A stretch of DNA of 64,000 bases from Flavobacterium marginilacus (GTDB lineage: Bacteria > Bacteroidota > Bacteroidia > Flavobacteriales > Flavobacteriaceae): the NCBI RefSeq assembly GCF_026870155.1, contig NZ_CP113975.1, positions 4,526,001 to 4,590,000 on the forward strand. The letters run 5' to 3'. Below are positions 59,873 to 64,000 of the stretch, piece by piece. The notes under the pieces were generated by a model. It ran no database searches. It was not told where the DNA came from and worked only from the letters and a program-made list of their open reading frames with translations. The translations under genes were made by a program, and so were the position numbers. The first letter of the stretch is position 1. The number at the start of each line of letters is the position of its first letter.

Positions 59873-60649
59873 ATGACAAACAATAACCCTATTGGTGTTT
59901 TTGACTCAGGAATTGGAGGAACATCTATCTGGAAAGCCATTCATGAATTACTGCCTAACGAACAAACCATTTATCTTGCAGACAGCAAAAATGCTCCTTA
60001 CGGACAAAAATCAAAAAATGAGATCATTGCATTAAGCATGAAAAACACTGATTTATTGATAGAAATGGGATGTAAATTAATTGTTGTTGCGTGCAATACA
60101 GCCACTACAAATGCAATTCAGGAATTAAGAGCAAAATACAGCATTCCGTTTATTGGCATTGAACCAGCCATAAAACCTGCAGCAACTAACTCCAGAACAC
60201 AGACAATAGGAATACTAGCCACAAAAGGAACACTTAACAGCGAACTTTTTAATAAAACAACAGAGAAATACCAGGACACTAAAATTATCGAACAAATAGG
60301 CCATGGTTTAGTCCAACTGATAGAAGACGGTAAAATCGATTCTCCAGAAATGACAGAATTACTTCATTCCTATCTTACCCCAATGATTAAAGAAAACATT
60401 GATTATCTCGTATTAGGCTGCAGTCATTATCCGTATTTAATACCTCAGATAAAAAAAATTCTTCCAGAACACATTCACATCATTGATTCGGGGCAGGCTG
60501 TTGCCAGACAAACCCAAAAAATCCTCAGTGATAAAGTTGGTTTCTCAGCTGCGGAAAAAAGTGAGCCTGTTTTTTACACAAACACAAGCCCAAAAGTTCT
60601 GACCGAAATTCTAGAAAACAAATACAAAGTTGAAAAAAAAGATTTCTAA
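59873..60649 (+). CDS. murI: Glutamate racemase
   Basis: A 258-aa enzyme that makes D-glutamate for peptidoglycan. It uses two cysteines: Cys74 in VACNTATTNA and Cys183 in LGCSHYPYL, with the N-terminal Asp11 in GVFDSGIGG also conserved. Length is normal. The promoter is not clear, since only a partial TATTTTTA box is seen upstream. Its 3' end abuts the convergent barrel-protein gene with only 1 nt between, and no terminator separates them. Confidence 0.96.
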   Translation: MTNNNPIGVFDSGIGGTSIWKAIHELLPNEQTIYLADSKNAPYGQKSKNEIIALSMKNTDLLIEMGCKLIVVACNTATTNAIQELRAKYSIPFIGIEPAIKPAATNSRTQTIGILATKGTLNSELFNKTTEKYQDTKIIEQIGHGLVQLIEDGKIDSPEMTELLHSYLTPMIKENIDYLVLGCSHYPYLIPQIKKILPEHIHIIDSGQAVARQTQKILSDKVGFSAAEKSEPVFYTNTSPKVLTEILENKYKVEKKDF

Positions 60650-60650
60650 A

Positions 60651-61889
60651 CTAGTCCAGCTTTTTTCTAACAAACCAGATACCGTCTAAATTAAGGTTCA
60701 GTGTCAGTTTATGATAATTTTCCTGTATCAGTGAATTAGTTATCTGCCCTTTACTTCCATAAGTATAGGAAATGAATAAAGCTGATGATAAATGATCCAA
60801 TGGGAAAGAAGCGCCAATAGAAAAATTCTTATCTTCAATTTTATTATTACTTACAACCAAATAACCTGTATCATAGTGAGCTCCTGCAACAAACTTTATT
60901 CTGTCAAAATAGTTTCTGGATGTTTTTGCTTTTAAATATGAAAAACCCAATGAAAATTTTTCCTGATCGGAAAAATTACCATACATATCGGATTGATTCG
61001 TAGCGCTCCAGAAACTTTTTTCATAGTCAAAAGCCACATTAAATTTATTCTTGAATGATTTATTAACTCCGAATCCAATATCCAAAGGCAAATAAAAATC
61101 ATCCGTATCTGACAGCTGATCTGTTTCAATATCTGAAGTCCCAGAATCATTCACAACACTAACTGATTGAGTTTTGGCAGCATTTACTCTTGCTGGTGAT
61201 TTTACATTTAATCCCAAAGTCAATGATGGATTCATTTTGAACTGCGAGCTTAAAGCAGGCCGAATACCACCATAACTTATCTTGTTATCAATATTTGTAA
61301 CCGAATTATTAATGATATAACTTCTTTTATCTGTAGTATTCCCAAAAAGAACCGAAGCAGAAAAACCGAATGATAATTTATTACTCAATTTGTAAGCATA
61401 TGCTAAATCTAAATTATTCAGACCTCCTGTTCCCAATACATCCAAATAATAATATTCACTGCTGCCGTCAATTATCGGGATTTTTAATCCAGAAATCTTA
61501 AAAGAAGAACTGGAATACGGCATCATTGCTATGCTAAAAGCAGATTTACTAGTAATTGGAAAAGCAAAAGCAAAATGTGAAAACTGAGAATTATTTCTGT
61601 TTTCTTTTTTGAGATTATTTTCAAAAGACGATTGAAGTCCAGTACCGCCGATTTCAAAAAAGAAATTATTGGCAGGAAGATTAATTAAAGATGCAGCATT
61701 TTTATTATTGATAAAACCATCAGAAGGCAAAGCTATTCCCGCTGTGCCCAATCCTGCAGTTAATCCAAAATTACTTTCATACATACTGCCTAATCCAAAA
61801 AGGGAATATGGAGATGTTGCAATACTTTGGGAATAAGACCAAAAAGAAGCAAAAAAAGCTAAAACTAGAAACGATCCACTTTTTTTCAT
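60651..61889 (-). CDS. Outer-membrane beta-barrel protein of unknown role
   Basis: A 412-aa protein with a signal peptide (FLVLAFFASFWSYSQS). The mature part begins IATSPYSLFGLGSMYESNFGLTAG and shows repeated alternating strands, for instance LDLAYAYKLSNKLSFGFSASVLFGNT, as in FadL/OMPP1-type and PorV-like barrels. It could be a hydrophobic-substrate channel. Its start codon overlaps the stop of the upstream DUF4270 gene by one base, so the two probably form an operon and share a function. Confidence 0.8.
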   Translation of the reverse strand: MKKSGSFLVLAFFASFWSYSQSIATSPYSLFGLGSMYESNFGLTAGLGTAGIALPSDGFINNKNAASLINLPANNFFFEIGGTGLQSSFENNLKKENRNNSQFSHFAFAFPITSKSAFSIAMMPYSSSSFKISGLKIPIIDGSSEYYYLDVLGTGGLNNLDLAYAYKLSNKLSFGFSASVLFGNTTDKRSYIINNSVTNIDNKISYGGIRPALSSQFKMNPSLTLGLNVKSPARVNAAKTQSVSVVNDSGTSDIETDQLSDTDDFYLPLDIGFGVNKSFKNKFNVAFDYEKSFWSATNQSDMYGNFSDQEKFSLGFSYLKAKTSRNYFDRIKFVAGAHYDTGYLVVSNNKIEDKNFSIGASFPLDHLSSALFISYTYGSKGQITNSLIQENYHKLTLNLNLDGIWFVRKKLD

Positions 61890-63214
61890 TAATATGTTAT
61901 ATAATAAATTTGTAATTTAATTTTACTCTCCTTGTTTGTCTGATCGCCCAGAGCAACCCTCCCGACAACTTTAGATAAAGCTGGCAGAGTAAAAAGCAGC
62001 CCGCTTTTAGAATCCGACTCTTTTAGCATTTCTTTTTGTAAAAAAGAACCAAGAGAAAATTGATAGCCAACGTTCTCGTCAAATTCATCATTATCAGTAT
62101 TCAGAGTTGCGACTACAGTTTCGCCGCTGGAATTTGTAAGAACTGACTTTGTCCGATTTAATTTATCAACCACATAAATACTAAGGGTTTTAGGCAGCGG
62201 AAACATTTCGGAATACGAATTTTTAACAGGCTTAAGCATTAGTTTTGCATCAACAATAGCTCCTTTCTCCGAGATATATTTTAATTGTTTTATGTTAGGA
62301 AAATCAATTCTGCACGCTATTCCTGTGCCCGACTGAATGAATCCACTGTTGCCGGTATATATACTGGACAAATTCATTTTGGACAAAGGCAAATCCTGAA
62401 TTAAGGTTCCAGTTCTATCAGATGAAACAGCATTAAACTGCTTAGCTGCATCAGATATTGTAAAATCCATTACATAATCATCTCCAGTCTCTCCTTTTTT
62501 CCCTTTAGAATAATACAGACGAAGTACACTGGACATATTAAATCCAATTATACTAGAAGATGAAGCAGAAGTCGATTTTAACACAAATCCTTTTAAATAC
62601 TCTGTAAAATCTGTTGAGTTTTCTATTTCATTATTCTTAAACTTATTAAAAAGTTCCGTTCCAAATTCATTGCTCAGCTTTATATTGATACTGTCTTTGC
62701 CTATGGGCTTGGGACGATAAGTAATCGTTCCTAAACTAGTCTCATTATAAGCGAGACTGGAACTGTTATAAAAACTATTATCATTAACATTGGGCTTAAA
62801 ATTCTTCAATACCCGATGAATATTCAGCGTTTGAACCTTTGTCGTATCAGCATAATAGTAATCGTCATATCTCATGATCATTGCTATGGAATCGAAAACA
62901 TATCCCGTAGCATCAGTATCTGAACTTTGACTAATGAGACTAAAAGAATTTGCCGAAACCTGGAAATAACTATCTGACTTTATTTTTCCAAAAAGCGGAT
63001 CATCATAATTCCCTACTAAAATTCTGCTTTCACTTGAAGTAACCAAAGAATCCATTTTAATAGTAGAAACATCTATAGTAAGAGTGTCTATAGAAATCAC
63101 TTTATTCTTTATCGCTAAATAATCTGCTCCAACAACAAAATCGCCTTGATCTGCATCAGAGTCACAAGAAACAATGAACAAAGCCGAAAAAATTAAAAAC
63201 AAGAACTTGTACAT
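61889..63214 (-). CDS. DUF4270 lipoprotein
   Basis: A 441-aa protein. The ATG at 63214 starts a signal with the lipobox FIVSC (MYKFLFLIFSALFIVSC) and a Cys at about 17; the upstream longer start lacks a signal. The body contains the DUF4270 pattern SSESRILVGNYDDPLFGKIKSDSYFQVS, of unknown function and widespread in Bacteroidota. Large, beta-rich and probably outer-membrane anchored. It has its own TAnnTTTG box and leads the operon with the barrel protein. Confidence 0.85.
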   Translation of the reverse strand: MYKFLFLIFSALFIVSCDSDADQGDFVVGADYLAIKNKVISIDTLTIDVSTIKMDSLVTSSESRILVGNYDDPLFGKIKSDSYFQVSANSFSLISQSSDTDATGYVFDSIAMIMRYDDYYYADTTKVQTLNIHRVLKNFKPNVNDNSFYNSSSLAYNETSLGTITYRPKPIGKDSINIKLSNEFGTELFNKFKNNEIENSTDFTEYLKGFVLKSTSASSSSIIGFNMSSVLRLYYSKGKKGETGDDYVMDFTISDAAKQFNAVSSDRTGTLIQDLPLSKMNLSSIYTGNSGFIQSGTGIACRIDFPNIKQLKYISEKGAIVDAKLMLKPVKNSYSEMFPLPKTLSIYVVDKLNRTKSVLTNSSGETVVATLNTDNDEFDENVGYQFSLGSFLQKEMLKESDSKSGLLFTLPALSKVVGRVALGDQTNKESKIKLQIYYITY

Positions 63215-63228
63215 ATCTATTTTTTGAG

Positions 63229-63236
63229 CAAATATA
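63229..63236 (-). promoter_or_regulatory. TAnnTTTG box of the DUF4270 operon
   Basis: On the minus strand TATATTTG lies 15 nt upstream of the chosen ATG (63214) and inside the longer frame, which supports the shorter start. Confidence 0.55.
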
Positions 63237-63419
63237 TAAGCCCCCATTCCAGCAGTCCTAATAACATATACCAGCCCCGAAAAACTATCTATAAAAACAA
63301 AAAATCAGTCTACATACTGCAAATCTGCCCAAAATAGAGGTTCAGCCCATATAATAGCCAATTTGTCTATAAAATGAAGCCATGCATATATATTCTTTTT
63401 TATTAATTAACAACACAGC

Positions 63420-63427
63420 TACTTTTG
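63420..63427 (+). promoter_or_regulatory. TAnnTTTG box upstream of the final gene
   Basis: TACTTTTG lies 17 nt before the ATG at 63444. Confidence 0.55.
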
Positions 63428-63443
63428 AACCAATAATTAAATA

Positions 63444-64000
63444 ATGAGAATACACAACTTTATTACGATTCTAATTCTAACTCCGCTGTTTAGTGCTTAT
63501 GCGCAAAATGGATATATTCTTGAATTTAATACCAAAACTGAACCAATAGATAATGGCTCAATAAAACAAACTGAAATTGGAATGCAGTTTTTTAAAGACA
63601 TCAGCGCTGCAACTAAATTGACAAATACTTTTAAATACAAGAGCACAACAATTACTGACGAAATAGAAACCTATCTATTAGCAGACTATAACACTAATTA
63701 CAGCAATACTCATTTTAATAGTTTTAGCAATGCTTTTGAATTTTCACATCAATTTTCAAAAAAAACAAAATTGAATTTAAGCTTCGAGCCTACTGTTAAC
63801 TTTCAGAATAGTATCAGCATTACCGATGCAACAATTTTGGGAGGCGCTGAAATTAGTCAGACAATAAGCAACAGCAGCAGTATTGATTTGGGAATAAAAA
63901 GAATGACTGTTTTTGGGAAACCTCAACTACTGCCAACATTTGCTTTTAATCATCAATTCAACAAGGACGTTTCATTAAAATTAGGTTTTCCAAATACAGC
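63444..64000 (+). CDS. Secreted barrel-like protein, 3' end outside window
   Basis: At least 185 codons are present and the frame is open to the window end. A signal peptide (FITILILTPLFSAYAQ) is followed by alternating polar-hydrophobic strands such as GIKRMTVFGKPQLLPTFAFNHQF, which suggest an outer-membrane barrel. Part of the DUF6268-like group is possible, but not confirmed. It is divergent from the DUF4270 operon and has its own promoter box. Confidence 0.7.
   Translation, partial: MRIHNFITILILTPLFSAYAQNGYILEFNTKTEPIDNGSIKQTEIGMQFFKDISAATKLTNTFKYKSTTITDEIETYLLADYNTNYSNTHFNSFSNAFEFSHQFSKKTKLNLSFEPTVNFQNSISITDATILGGAEISQTISNSSSIDLGIKRMTVFGKPQLLPTFAFNHQFNKDVSLKLGFPNT

Overview
The window looks like chromosomal DNA of a Flavobacterium or close relative (Bacteroidota). 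It is AT-rich. Many genes are preceded by the Bacteroidota promoter box TAnnTTTG, often with a TTG about 17-21 nt upstream. It carries a type IX secretion (T9SS) type B cargo tail, a FolK-deoxynucleoside kinase fusion, a long-tailed ribosomal protein S16, and the pdxJ / CBS / nadK / PorG-like / uppS / bamA / ompH / ompH / murI cluster typical of this phylum. Most genes are housekeeping and accessory DNA is limited.

Layout. 1-4.0 kb: the 3' part of a circularly permuted ATP-grasp/alpha-E protein, a transglutaminase-like protein overlapping it, and a protein-glutaminase-like gene with no clear start. 4.0-13 kb: a structured RNA-like element, YceI protein, fabD, a PLP sugar aminotransferase, waaA, a repeat-bearing lipoprotein, tRNA-Leu, prs, rplY, a second copy of the RNA-like element, and pth. 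13-20.4 kb: DUF3050, glutaryl-CoA dehydrogenase, a decayed porin, trmN6-rimM-rpsP, a lipoprotein, an RRM protein, DUF1508, tRNA-Leu and tRNA-Gly. 20.4-33 kb: mutS, DUF1573, a TrmH-type methyltransferase, a large lectin/Ig-like T9SS cargo protein, the folK-dNK fusion, sppA, a VapBC-type toxin-antitoxin pair, and an AsmA-like protein. 33-41 kb: VOC and SRPBCC proteins, DUF2797, a GH3-family protein followed by a 43-aa lipoprotein, and an outer-membrane beta-barrel receptor. 41-46 kb: gene relics, then clpX, clpP and tig, which form the protein quality-control block.

46-48.6 kb is the clearest accessory segment. A GC-rich repeat element is followed by a SAM methyltransferase, a secreted orphan, and a complete IS982-family insertion sequence. 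The IS has perfect 19-bp inverted repeats and a 5-bp target duplication. Removing it restores a 59-codon open reading frame. 48.6-64 kb returns to core genes: MOSC protein, heavy-metal-binding protein, holin-like membrane protein, alpha/beta hydrolase and pdxJ on the minus strand, then the envelope-biogenesis operon (PorG-like, UppS, BamA, two OmpH/Skp chaperones) and murI, and finally envelope proteins of unknown role (a barrel protein, a DUF4270 lipoprotein and a partial barrel protein).

The most distinctive observations are the two matching RNA-like elements on opposite strands whose hairpins differ in sequence but keep their pairing, the ATP-grasp/transglutaminase/glutaminase gene trio, the precisely reconstructable IS insertion, nested palindromes, and several decayed genes.
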